Assembly: GCA_015520735.1 (NCBI GenBank)
Contig: WAPN01000006.1
Span: forward strand, 177,757 to 241,756
Direction of reading: 5' to 3'
Length of the DNA stretch: 64,000 nucleotides
From: Desulfurococcales archaeon
GTDB lineage: Archaea; Thermoproteota; Thermoprotei_A; Sulfolobales; Desulfurococcaceae
Part shown: positions 43,272 to 51,643 of the stretch, piece after piece
Layout: the number at the start of each line of letters is the position of its first letter
Position numbering within the stretch: the stretch's first letter is position 1
The notes under the pieces: generated by a model
Database searches by the model: none
Told to the model about the DNA's origin: nothing
The model's input: only the letters and a program-made list of their open reading frames with translations
Position numbers and translations under genes: made by a program

Positions 43272-46200
43272 ATGACTAGCGTTGTCGAGAAACGCGAAGA
43301 AACCATTCCGAAGAATGACCCGATTGTTGAGTACGCCAAGTGGAACAGCATAGATGTGAATGAGAATGCAAATAGATACATGGGGCCAACAGGTTTCTTC
43401 TCCTATTTGCTCGAGACATATATGAGGAGAGACTTATTATCACTGCTTCCAAACAACCTACTACGAGCTCATTTCGACGGCTACATATACATCCATAAAC
43501 TACCACACAGCCTATATATCCCGTACTGTACGGGTCACAGTGTATCCAGGATGCTCAAGAAAGGGTTAAGAACACCTACAATTGTTTCTAGACCTGCCAG
43601 ACATTTCGATACTTATGTTGATCATATAGCTAATTACCTCATAACGCTTCAACACTACTTTACTGGAGCGCAGGCGTTTAGCAGTGTAGAATGGTATGCA
43701 GGACCATTCATAAGAAGGGATAATCTAGAATACCGCAGTATTAAACAGAACATACAGAGACTGATCTTTAATCTGAACTATCCGACACGTGTAGGTATGC
43801 AGACACCATTCACGAACTTCACAGTAACGCTTGATGCACCCAAGAAAATGCTTGAAGGAGACTATGCCATCTATGATGGCAAAGAAGTTGGCCCGCTAGG
43901 GGAATATTATGATGAAGCCAAAACATTCTTGCTAGCTCTCACCGATATACTCTATGAAGGAGATACTTTCAGCCAGCCATTCACCTTTCCCATACCGACT
44001 CTAATGGTAACAGCGCCAATGATATGGAAGGAGCCAGAAGTTTACGAAGCAATATTCAAAACAGCCGCGCATAGAGGAAGCTTCTACTGGCTAAACACCC
44101 GTATAGTAGATCCTGATGCAAGCTTCGCCATGTGCCTCTATGAAGACGAGCCAATAATCTATAGAACTGAGGGTAAAATCTTTGTTGAACCTATTAGAGA
44201 CTTTTATGAGAAATACAAAGACAAGTTAGAGAAAAAAGAGGATGACGGAGCCGAATGGTACAGTGTTCGGGAAAGGATTGAGGTACTTTCCTTCGATCCA
44301 GAAACCAATAGAGTGGAATGGCGCCCTGTAAAGAGATTTCTCATTAAGAAATATGATAGGGCTATCCGCATAGAAACAATAGATGGCAGAAGATTCGTGG
44401 TAAGCCCGGATCATCCTATATTAACTAAAAGAAGAGATAACGGTAAGGCAATACTCAAACAGGCCGCCGAATTACTTGATCGGAAGAGGCTAACTGACTC
44501 TAGAATACCGATCATCCTTAAGGAGGTAAATAGTGAGGAATACATGCGTCTAAAAGGAGACATGGAGGTAATTGTGGATGAAGAATTCGGGTATTTTCTA
44601 GGGCTATACTACGGTGATGGCACACTAATACGCAATAGGTACGATGCAAGAAAAGTAAGACCTGATAAGAGCCGGGACGGATACTGCATAGCAGGGATAC
44701 AGTTTTCGATAAACAGTGAAGAGCAGGAGATAAGAAAATTCATAATTAAGTACGCGAAGAAGCTTCAGTGCAGCATAAGGGAATGGAACGATCCTAGATG
44801 GCCTAGCGTGCACTACATAGCGCTGAATTGCGCCAAGCTAGCTAGAACGCTTTACGACAACGGTGTAAGCCCGTATAGTGATGAGAAGAGGGTTCCTTGG
44901 TTCATATGGAGTAGTCCCGTTAGCGTAAGAGTGGCCTTCATCAAGGGTTTGCTGGATAGTGATGGGTACTGGAGAAATGAGACATGGGAGTTGCACATAA
45001 AGAACACTGCATTAGCTGAAGACATACTGCTCTTAGCATCAATATCAGGTATTTCTGCCTATCTCAGATATAATAAGGATGGTAGTGTGGTTCTTTACAT
45101 ACCCTGTAGCCATGGAAAAGAGATCATAGGAAATACCAACAAGGCAAATAAACATCACAAGGATGGAGTCATCGCTTGGGTAGCTTTAAAAAGTGTTGAA
45201 GAAGTGAAAATTAATGCTACATTCATCGACGTGGAGATTGACGGCCCTCATTACTTTGTACACAGTCACGGAGTAATAACGCATAACTGTTGTAGAATAA
45301 ATATAGATCGTAACGAGCTACTCTACGCTTATAATGGCAAGCCAAAGGGGCTGGGCCTTAATTTCAGCATTAAGAAGGATCTGGAGGAACTACATGAAGA
45401 AAATCTCAAGATGATCGAGAAACAAAGGTTCGGCGGACTCTGGGCAATGCCGGACGTAACTGGCAGTGTTAACGTAACAACAATAAATCTACCGCGCATA
45501 GCGTTGGAGTCTGGCGGTAATGATACAAGGTTCTGGGAAATATATGATAGGGTATTAGAACTCGTCAAGAAGAGTGAGGACTGGTTTAGAAAGAGATACG
45601 TTGAATTGATGACCAGGTACCCTGGAATGTATATGATGATCAAAGAATATCTTACGGAGTTTCCGAGCAGCCACTTTAATACGATAGGTATACTTGGACT
45701 ACCAGAAGCAGCTGCTATCCTTATGAGAGAGCCGAGGCTATGGTGGGAGGGAAGTAAGAAGGACTGGCTACGCGCAACTGAGTTGATGAAGAAGATGGTA
45801 GAATACGCTGTGATGAAGGCCAGAGAATGGATGCGAGAGTCGGGTATCCCGTGGAATGTCGAAGAAGTGCCTGGTGAGAGTGCTGCGGCTAAACTAGCTA
45901 TTAAGGATTCAGAGAAATTCCCGGAGGTAGTAGATTATCTGAGCGATCCAGAGAACCCTATCTATAGCACCAGTATCGCTCCCTATTATGGAGAACTAGA
46001 GCTAGCTGATAGGATTGAGATCGAGTCTATGGTGCAGAAGCACTTCACTGGCGGAGTAATGATGCACATATTCCTAGGAGAAGAGCCTGACCCAGAGGCA
46101 TTAGCCAGGCTCACCAAGAGACTCATCAACACGGATCTAATATACTGGAGTTACACACCAGCAATAACACATTGCCCAAGATGTAACAAGACATTCACCG

Positions 46201-46337
46201 GCCTCTACAGGAGATGCCCCGCATGCGGATATGAAGGAGTAGAAATATGGAGCAGAATAATAGGATACTACAGACCACTCAAGAACTGGAACCCATATCG
46301 TAGGAGAGAATTCTGGACAAGGAAACACTATATGTAA
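43272..46337 (+). CDS. nrdD: Anaerobic (class III) ribonucleoside-triphosphate reductase with intein
   Basis: Glycyl-radical enzyme that reduces NTPs to dNTPs in anaerobes. ATG at 43272 follows GGAGGAG at optimal spacing; the precursor is 1021 residues. Residues 1-287 and 673-1021 are NrdD; residues 288-672 are an intein, so the mature enzyme is ~636 residues. The splice junction falls between AM and CCRIN, apparently at the MxCR motif that carries the thiyl-radical cysteine. Near the C-terminus is a four-Cys zinc site (CPRCNKTF and CPACG) and the glycyl radical loop IIGYYR (Gly about 998). Followed by its activase gene nrdG. Confidence 0.95.
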   Translation: MTSVVEKREETIPKNDPIVEYAKWNSIDVNENANRYMGPTGFFSYLLETYMRRDLLSLLPNNLLRAHFDGYIYIHKLPHSLYIPYCTGHSVSRMLKKGLRTPTIVSRPARHFDTYVDHIANYLITLQHYFTGAQAFSSVEWYAGPFIRRDNLEYRSIKQNIQRLIFNLNYPTRVGMQTPFTNFTVTLDAPKKMLEGDYAIYDGKEVGPLGEYYDEAKTFLLALTDILYEGDTFSQPFTFPIPTLMVTAPMIWKEPEVYEAIFKTAAHRGSFYWLNTRIVDPDASFAMCLYEDEPIIYRTEGKIFVEPIRDFYEKYKDKLEKKEDDGAEWYSVRERIEVLSFDPETNRVEWRPVKRFLIKKYDRAIRIETIDGRRFVVSPDHPILTKRRDNGKAILKQAAELLDRKRLTDSRIPIILKEVNSEEYMRLKGDMEVIVDEEFGYFLGLYYGDGTLIRNRYDARKVRPDKSRDGYCIAGIQFSINSEEQEIRKFIIKYAKKLQCSIREWNDPRWPSVHYIALNCAKLARTLYDNGVSPYSDEKRVPWFIWSSPVSVRVAFIKGLLDSDGYWRNETWELHIKNTALAEDILLLASISGISAYLRYNKDGSVVLYIPCSHGKEIIGNTNKANKHHKDGVIAWVALKSVEEVKINATFIDVEIDGPHYFVHSHGVITHNCCRINIDRNELLYAYNGKPKGLGLNFSIKKDLEELHEENLKMIEKQRFGGLWAMPDVTGSVNVTTINLPRIALESGGNDTRFWEIYDRVLELVKKSEDWFRKRYVELMTRYPGMYMMIKEYLTEFPSSHFNTIGILGLPEAAAILMREPRLWWEGSKKDWLRATELMKKMVEYAVMKAREWMRESGIPWNVEEVPGESAAAKLAIKDSEKFPEVVDYLSDPENPIYSTSIAPYYGELELADRIEIESMVQKHFTGGVMMHIFLGEEPDPEALARLTKRLINTDLIYWSYTPAITHCPRCNKTFTGLYRRCPACGYEGVEIWSRIIGYYRPLKNWNPYRRREFWTRKHYM
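44133..45287 (+). mobile_element. LAGLIDADG intein inside NrdD (385 residues)
   Basis: Self-splicing protein element with an embedded homing endonuclease. It begins with Cys (CLYEDEPIIY), carries an N-terminal splicing block B-like segment (RFVVSPDHPIL), two LAGLIDADG-type motifs (FLGLYYGDG near intein residue 150 and IKGLLDSDG near 270), and ends FVHSHGVITHN followed by extein Cys. All residues needed for splicing (Cys1, block B His, terminal His-Asn, Cys+1) and both endonuclease acidic residues are present, so it looks active. Confidence 0.94.
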
Positions 46338-46408
46338 TAAACATGTTTTCTCTCAACCCATTTTTAAATATCAATAAATGGGAATAACTACTGGAAGGTA
46401 ATACAGAC

Positions 46409-47212
46409 TTGGAAACCATTTCAAGATCACTACAACTATCAGAAAACAACAAACCCGCATATCTATATGGTTCCGGATGGAAATCCATAAGCATGGTGGA
46501 TGTCCATAGGAGCGTGACGTTCACGCTATGGCTATGTGGATGCAACTTAAAATGCCCCTTCTGTCATAACTGGCACCTAGCCACAAATGATCCATTATAC
46601 TGCCGTCCCCTTGACGTGGACGAAATAGTAAAACGCGTAGACGCCACGAAGTCTCTTATTGACTACCTACACATAACTGGTGGCGAGCCAATAGTACAGT
46701 ACAAGATGTTAGAATATCTTCTAGAACGAATTAGAGAACTGCATGTGAAGATTAGTATAAACACTAATTTGACTCTCCTGAACCCTCTCAAAAAACTCCT
46801 AGAGAAACACCTAGTTGATCACATCGCAACCGATCTAAAGGCACCTCATAGAATACTCTACGGATACGACGAGAATACTTCGGATAAGCTATGGGAATTA
46901 TTCCTTGAAGGCCTCGAGCTAGTTAAGAAATACGATATTCCTCTAGAACTACGTATACCTGTTCCAAGAAAATTGGTTAGAACGGATGAGTACATGGAGG
47001 ATTTATCGAAGGCATTATCAAGAATCAAGGATCATAGAGGGAGCTATATAATTGTTCAGCCACTCCTAGGCCATCCGATTACAGAACCCAGAAATAAAGA
47101 CTGGTGCAACGAATTCTGTGATCCTGAATGGCGGGAATTAGAGTATGTGGCTAAATACGTGAAGAGTGTTACAAATCTACAAGTTATTGTTAAGAGGCAT
47201 GTTACCTTATGA
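46409..47212 (+). CDS. nrdG: Anaerobic ribonucleotide reductase activating protein (NrdG-like)
   Basis: Radical SAM activase expected to generate the glycyl radical on NrdD. The cluster motif is WLCGCNLKCPFCHNW (residues ~36-50; C-x3-C-x2-C), with the following HITGGEP motif near residue 85 for SAM binding. At 267 residues it is larger than bacterial NrdG (~155) and resembles the archaeal NrdG2-like type. TTG start at 46409 with GGAAGGT upstream. 71 bases after nrdD and overlapping thyX by four bases. Confidence 0.9.
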   Translation: METISRSLQLSENNKPAYLYGSGWKSISMVDVHRSVTFTLWLCGCNLKCPFCHNWHLATNDPLYCRPLDVDEIVKRVDATKSLIDYLHITGGEPIVQYKMLEYLLERIRELHVKISINTNLTLLNPLKKLLEKHLVDHIATDLKAPHRILYGYDENTSDKLWELFLEGLELVKKYDIPLELRIPVPRKLVRTDEYMEDLSKALSRIKDHRGSYIIVQPLLGHPITEPRNKDWCNEFCDPEWRELEYVAKYVKSVTNLQVIVKRHVTL

Positions 47213-48135
47213 ATGATGAGTATAAACCCAGTGTCAGGCTAGTATCATATCTTCCAGAGGCACCCAAAATAATAGCTGTGGCATCAAAGCTAACTATTTC
47301 TCACAAACCAGTTGATACAATAAAACAGAGAATCACAGAAGAAGAGGTTAAGAAATGGATCCGAGAATTAATTCTACACGGCCACGGCTCCCCACTTGAG
47401 CACAGTATCTATATATTCGAAATAACCTGTAGCCGTGTAACAAGTCATCAAATCGTCAGGCACAGGATCGCTTCATATACCCAGTTGAGCCAAAGATACA
47501 GCGACAAGTACTTGAGGCAAATGATCAGCGCTATAATCGGATCCATGTCTCAAGCCGCCTACCATGGCAGATCACGGGAAAAATTTCATCAATACAGTAT
47601 TGCCCTACGGGATTTCATGGATAGTACAAATGATTGGAACGAATTACTTGATATAGTTTCGAAGGCCTTCATCATCCCTCCAACGATCATATCCAGACAA
47701 GACATGGGTTTTCTGAAAAAACTGCTCAACGCTGTATCAACTTATTATGAGCTACTAGCCCAGGGCGTATCATACGAGGATGCCCGGTATGTTTTGCCAC
47801 AATCTATCAAGACAAGGATAATTATGACGATGAATGCGCGAGAAGTCATTGAATCATTTCTTCCACTACGCATGTGTAGTAGGGCACAATGGGAAATAAG
47901 ATACATTGCCTGGTCTATGTGGCGGGTTCTGAACATGGTACATCCAGAGATATTCGTGTATGCTGGCCCTAGATGTGTATATTATGACCAGAGAGCTAGG
48001 AAAGAATTATGCCCGTTAAAGAAGTATCTCAGCAACGAATGTGTTCCCTCCATAGAGCGTTGCCCCGAGAAGGTGAAAAGAGAACAAATAAACAAGTGCA
48101 TAATATATGGTTCACGGGATCCATGGTCTTTATAG
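47209..48135 (+). CDS. thyX: Flavin-dependent thymidylate synthase ThyX
   Basis: FAD-dependent enzyme making dTMP from dUMP using methylene-tetrahydrofolate (or an archaeal pterin) and NAD(P)H. The ThyX signature RHRIASYTQLSQRY (RHRxxSxxxxSxRY) is intact near residue 84. Other conserved parts are HGSPLEHSIYIFEI, ARYVLPQSIKTRIIMTMNAREV and RAQWEIRYIAW. Length of 308 residues is longer than bacterial ThyX (~230) because of N- and C-terminal additions with a Cys-rich end (LCPLKKYLSNEC). ATG overlaps the nrdG stop. Confidence 0.94.
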   Translation: MNDEYKPSVRLVSYLPEAPKIIAVASKLTISHKPVDTIKQRITEEEVKKWIRELILHGHGSPLEHSIYIFEITCSRVTSHQIVRHRIASYTQLSQRYSDKYLRQMISAIIGSMSQAAYHGRSREKFHQYSIALRDFMDSTNDWNELLDIVSKAFIIPPTIISRQDMGFLKKLLNAVSTYYELLAQGVSYEDARYVLPQSIKTRIIMTMNAREVIESFLPLRMCSRAQWEIRYIAWSMWRVLNMVHPEIFVYAGPRCVYYDQRARKELCPLKKYLSNECVPSIERCPEKVKREQINKCIIYGSRDPWSL

Positions 48136-48188
48136 GAGAGATCAATAGAAGATTTCTTCCGGCCTATGAAAATCTATGGTGATACCAT

Positions 48189-48722
48189 ATGATACTGAGC
48201 GATTGGGATATCCGATTATATATTGAGAAGAAACTGTTGAAAATAGAGCCCCTATACCCTGATACTATTAGGGAGAACGGCATAGATCTAAGATTCGGTA
48301 AAGAGTTCTGCAGATATACGGCCGGTAAGGAAGTAATCGACTCACGCTCAGGCGTTCCCGAAAGATACCTCGCTTGTGAAGAAATTGATACTGAGAAAGG
48401 CTATGTTATAATGCCCGGGGATAGGATTCTTGCTACAACACTGGAGTATGTAGAAGTACCCATCGATCTAGTTGGGCTGGTTAATCTGAGAAGCACATTC
48501 GCTAGACTCGGCCTCTATATACCACCTACGGTAATTGATGCTGGTTTCAAAGGCCAGGTAACGATTGAAATAGTAGGGGCTAAACGTCCGATAAGAGTTT
48601 ATCCTGGACAGCGATTCCTACATGTAGTATTCCTAAGGACGAGCAGCCCTGTCCATAGTCCTTATTCGGGCAAGTATCAGGGGCAAAGAGGCGTTACACC
48701 TCCAAGACTGGATAAATCTTAA
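48189..48722 (+). CDS. dcd: dCTP deaminase
   Basis: Converts dCTP to dUTP, providing dUMP for ThyX. Conserved sequence: MILSDWDIRLYIEKKLLKIEPL with IRENGIDLRFG, then the trimer-core motif LVGLVNLRSTFARLGLYIPPTVIDAGFKGQVTIEI, which includes the catalytic Ser/Arg/Glu region. Length of 177 residues is normal. No fused dUTPase signature is evident, though bifunctional archaeal forms exist. Last gene of the nrdD-nrdG-thyX-dcd group, completing a route from NTPs to dTMP. Confidence 0.94.
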   Translation: MILSDWDIRLYIEKKLLKIEPLYPDTIRENGIDLRFGKEFCRYTAGKEVIDSRSGVPERYLACEEIDTEKGYVIMPGDRILATTLEYVEVPIDLVGLVNLRSTFARLGLYIPPTVIDAGFKGQVTIEIVGAKRPIRVYPGQRFLHVVFLRTSSPVHSPYSGKYQGQRGVTPPRLDKS

Positions 48723-48761
48723 TTTATTTATTAGAATCTCTAACATTATATTTTTATAGCT

Positions 48762-48784
48762 CTAATAATAATATTAATTATTAG
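48762..48784. promoter_or_regulatory. Palindrome in peroxiredoxin promoter
   Basis: CTAATAAT and ATTATTAG, 8-base arms separated by seven bases, lie directly after a TATA-like TATATTTTTATAG (48747-48759) and end 16 bases before the peroxiredoxin ATG. The location over the expected transcription start suggests a redox-responsive operator. Confidence 0.45.
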
Positions 48785-48800
48785 AAAAAAGGTGGTTAGC

Positions 48801-49508
48801 ATGCCTGGACAAATACCCCTAATAGGTGAAAAATTCCCTGAGATAACGGTACACACAACACATGGGGCAATAAAGCTCCCAGACGACTACAGCGGAAAAT
48901 GGTTCGTATTATTCAGCCACCCCGCGGATTTCACCCCTGTGTGTACAACCGAGTTCGTGGCCTTCGCCAAACGGTACGAGGACTTCAAGAAGCTCAACAC
49001 CGAGCTTATAGGACTAAGTGTAGATAATACGTACAGCCACATAAAATGGGTTGAGTGGATTAAGGAGAAGCTTGGCGTCGAGATACCTTTCCCTATAATA
49101 GCTGATCCGCAGGGTAATGTTGCTAAGAAGCTTGGAATGATACATGCAGAGTCATCCGTAGTAACAGTACGTGCCGTCTTCGTTGTTGATGACAAGGGCA
49201 TAATCAGGACGATACTTTATTACCCGCTGAACCTCGGCAGGCTAGTAGACGAGATACTGCGTATTGTGAAGGGACTGCAGATCACCGATGAATATGGGAG
49301 AGCGCTCCCAGCGAACTGGCCGAATAACGAGATCATAGGTGATGCTGTAATAGTGCCTCCAGCAAGTACTGTCAAAGAAGCAGAAGAAAGGCTAAAGACC
49401 TATGAGTGTCTTGACTGGTGGCTATGCTATGAGAAGGACAAGGTGCCGAAGGAAATCATCGAGATGACCAGAGGCTTCCTGAAGAGAGCGGCGGGTCTAT
49501 CCCAGTAA
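48801..49508 (+). CDS. Peroxiredoxin (archaeal Prx6-type)
   Basis: Thiol peroxidase reducing hydrogen and alkyl peroxides, for oxidative defence in an anaerobe. Peroxidatic Cys48 lies in [10 protein letters not shown]; the conserved Arg is in the [11 protein letters not shown] region. Two C-terminal Cys six residues apart (ECLDWWLC) match the resolving-Cys pair of the Aeropyrum pernix enzyme. ATG at 48801 with GGTGG upstream gives 235 residues; an earlier in-frame GTG is less likely. Monocistronic, with an inverted repeat over its promoter. Confidence 0.95.
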   Translation: MPGQIPLIGEKFPEITVHTTHGAIKLPDDYSGKWFVLFSHPADFTPVCTTEFVAFAKRYEDFKKLNTELIGLSVDNTYSHIKWVEWIKEKLGVEIPFPIIADPQGNVAKKLGMIHAESSVVTVRAVFVVDDKGIIRTILYYPLNLGRLVDEILRIVKGLQITDEYGRALPANWPNNEIIGDAVIVPPASTVKEAEERLKTYECLDWWLCYEKDKVPKEIIEMTRGFLKRAAGLSQ

Positions 49509-49510
49509 CA

Positions 49511-49786
49511 CTATGTTTTTTCAACACTCAATACCCTCCTATACATGTATTTTGAAACCAAGTGTTTTCCAACAGCGAGCAATGCTTTCTTTCGGGCTTC
49601 CTCGATGAAGTCCATGACGTTGAAATCGCATTCATAGGACTTATTGCCTACATACCAACATATACCGTTATCTACACATGCCTCAAGAATTAGCAGTGCA
49701 ATAACAGCGTCAACAGGACTGACGATCTCACTATTACCATTTGCACCTATAATACCATATCCATGAATCTCTATACTATACCGCAT
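49511..49786 (-). CDS. Hypothetical protein, 91 aa
   Basis: Unrecognised small protein convergent with the peroxiredoxin gene, two bases from its stop. Starting at MRYSIEIHGYGIIG (49786, with GGGGAT upstream) it is about 91 residues, with strands at the N-terminus, a hydrophobic helix SPVDAVIALLILEACV and a C-terminal helix EEARKKALLAVGKHLV. Three Cys are present, none in a clear motif. Not membrane-spanning. Function unknown. Confidence 0.55.
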   Translation of the reverse strand: MRYSIEIHGYGIIGANGNSEIVSPVDAVIALLILEACVDNGICWYVGNKSYECDFNVMDFIEEARKKALLAVGKHLVSKYMYRRVLSVEKT

Positions 49787-50079
49787 CATTATCCCCATAT
49801 ACATAAATTATATATATTTAGCAGAGTCGCCCGTAAGAATTCCTACTAAAAACAGAAATTATGAAAAGTCGTATCCCACATGCAACAACAAGGAATTTCA
49901 CATGGACTTACTAGAAGTACCTATCAGCATTTTCTTAGGGGAATTAATATACATGGTTTAGCAGCCATAATGCTCACGTAATGAAATAAGAAGCGTATTA
50001 ATCGAGCAAAATATAAGTCCATCATACAACCTATAGGGTAATACAAGGATGCATAGGTATTTTATTTTTATAAAATAGG

Positions 50080-50185
50080 TGCCGCCGCCGGGATTTGAAC
50101 CCGGGTGTCCCGCGCACGGGCCATGAGGACCCGCGGACACGGGCTCGAGAGGCCCGCATACTTGGCCGGGCTATACTACGGCGGC
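50080..50185 (-). tRNA. tRNA-Glu (CUC) with non-canonical variable-loop intron
   Basis: Same acceptor, D-arm, anticodon stem and T-arm as the other tRNA-Glu, but the anticodon loop is CTCTCGA, giving CUC (50147-50149), and it has no intron after position 37. Instead ~31 extra bases (about 50107-50137) sit in the variable loop; removing them restores the TGA-CCC junction of the sister tRNA. CCA is not encoded. Confidence 0.92.
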
Positions 50186-50227
50186 ATCCAGACATAATGG
50201 ATTATTGAGGGGAGTTTTTATAGGTTA
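50186..50227 (-). promoter_or_regulatory. tRNA-Glu (CUC) promoter
   Basis: 42-base block matching the upstream region of tRNA-Glu (UUC) with two mismatches, including the TATA element TATAAAAACT (plus 50213-50222). Flanks beyond the block differ, which limits the duplicated or converted segment. Confidence 0.7.
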
Positions 50228-50228
50228 C

Positions 50229-50579
50229 TCATCCTCCTTTACGTAGTCTTGCAATGATTTCTTTTCTCCATAGAACTATATTTGTTAGTATGAGTAATTG
50301 GCCATAATCTATCGCGAAGGCCTCTCCATGACTGTTTTGCTCTAAGAATATTAGGGGAAGCATCGTGATTTTCTCAAATAATGATACCTTGTATAGAATA
50401 ATGTAGTGGATCACTATGATCGATATTGATATAACTGTTATTATTGTTTTACCCCTCCTATTTAGATCGAGGAATGCGAGTAGACCTATTAGTATTATAA
50501 GCAGAATACATGCCACTTGCTCCAAAAGATATATTGGGTCTATTACACTAGTCGGTACGATATAATATGGCTTAAACAT
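50229..50579 (-). CDS. Hypothetical membrane protein, 116 aa
   Basis: Predicted integral membrane protein with about three to four hydrophobic helices: LEQVACILLIILIGLLAFLDL (~20-40), TIITVISISIIVIHYIILY (~48-66), MLPLIFLE and a last one LLILTNIVLWRK. No family recognised; the size and arrangement resemble small archaeal membrane proteins of unknown role. Ends right at the shared tRNA-Glu promoter block and is divergent from the alcohol dehydrogenase gene. Confidence 0.6.
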   Translation of the reverse strand: MFKPYYIVPTSVIDPIYLLEQVACILLIILIGLLAFLDLNRRGKTIITVISISIIVIHYIILYKVSLFEKITMLPLIFLEQNSHGEAFAIDYGQLLILTNIVLWRKEIIARLRKGG

Positions 50580-50638
50580 AATTAATCAGCTCGGAAACAC
50601 CGTTTAATCATAGTATAGGTTATAGGAGGGCGAGTTTT

Positions 50639-51643
50639 ATGAAAGCTATGGTCTTGGAGAAACAAGCTCCTATTGAAACCAGTCCTCTAAAGCTCATGGA
50701 TGTGGATACTCCTAGTCCCAAGGAAGGAGAGGTACTGATAAAGATAAAGGCCTGCGGAGTATGCAGAACTGATCTCCATATTATCGAGGGTGAGCTTCCA
50801 GCTATAAAGCTACCGCTGATACCCGGACACCAGATAGTTGGAGTTATTGAGGAAGTAGGTGATGACGTGAAGGGGTTAACGAGGGGGGAACGAGTAGGTA
50901 TCCCATGGCTCTACTGGTCATGCGGTAAATGTAAGTACTGTAAAAGAGGCTTAGAGAACCTCTGCGACAACGCACTATTTACAGGTTATAGCGTTGACGG
51001 GGGATACGCCGAATACGTGGTGGCGCCAGCCGAGTTCGTCCACCCAATGCCTAGGACCCACGACGACCTACACGCGGCACCGCTTCTCTGCGCTGGAGCA
51101 GTTGGCTATAGAGCTCTGCGTTTAACGGACCTCATTGATAGACGTGAAGGAGTCCTAGGACTATTCGGGTTCGGGGCATCAGCAAACCTGATGTTAAAGG
51201 CCGCTAAAGCCCTCGGGCTTGAGGTTTACGTGTTCACGCATTCTCCATGGAAAATAGAGTACGCATTAAAGCTAGGAGCCGACTGGGCTGGAGACACTAG
51301 GGAGGAGCCACCGAAAAAACTGGATGCAGCAATAGTCTTTGCCCCCGTATCATGGGTTTTCATCGAGGCATTAAAGAAACTCGACAAAGGGGGAAGAGTT
51401 GTCCTCGGAGAAATCTATATGACACCCATCGAGAAGATGGACTATAGTCTCCTCTGGCTCGAAAGAGAGGTAAAGACAACAGCTAATGTAACACGTAGGG
51501 ATGTACGTGAATTCCTCGAGCTAGCTGAGAAGCATAGGATCATGCCAGACATAACAGTTTATGATCTCAAGGAAGCCAATAAAGCTCTACAAGACCTTAA
51601 GAAAGGACGTGTTAAGGGAACAGCTGTGCTTAGGATCAACTAG
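50639..51643 (+). CDS. Zinc-dependent alcohol dehydrogenase (medium chain)
   Basis: MDR-superfamily dehydrogenase of 334 residues, oxidising or reducing an alcohol/aldehyde with NAD(P). Catalytic zinc ligands are Cys in ACGVCRTDLH and His in PGHQIVGVIEEVG; the structural zinc site is CGKCKYCKRGLENLC. The Rossmann segment is GVLGLFGFGASANLMLKAA, where the usual GxGxxG appears as GFGASA. Start ATG 50639 with GGAGGG upstream. Its 3' end overlaps the convergent helicase gene by eight bases. Substrate unknown; alcohol production from sugar or amino-acid fermentation is plausible. Confidence 0.93.
   Translation: MKAMVLEKQAPIETSPLKLMDVDTPSPKEGEVLIKIKACGVCRTDLHIIEGELPAIKLPLIPGHQIVGVIEEVGDDVKGLTRGERVGIPWLYWSCGKCKYCKRGLENLCDNALFTGYSVDGGYAEYVVAPAEFVHPMPRTHDDLHAAPLLCAGAVGYRALRLTDLIDRREGVLGLFGFGASANLMLKAAKALGLEVYVFTHSPWKIEYALKLGADWAGDTREEPPKKLDAAIVFAPVSWVFIEALKKLDKGGRVVLGEIYMTPIEKMDYSLLWLEREVKTTANVTRRDVREFLELAEKHRIMPDITVYDLKEANKALQDLKKGRVKGTAVLRIN

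Noticed and set aside
49880..49984. Short plus-strand frame (MQQQGISHGLTRSTYQ...) in the gap before tRNA-Glu
   Set aside because: Looks protein-like but is only 34 codons, without start signals or known family; could be a gene fragment, not supported enough to call.
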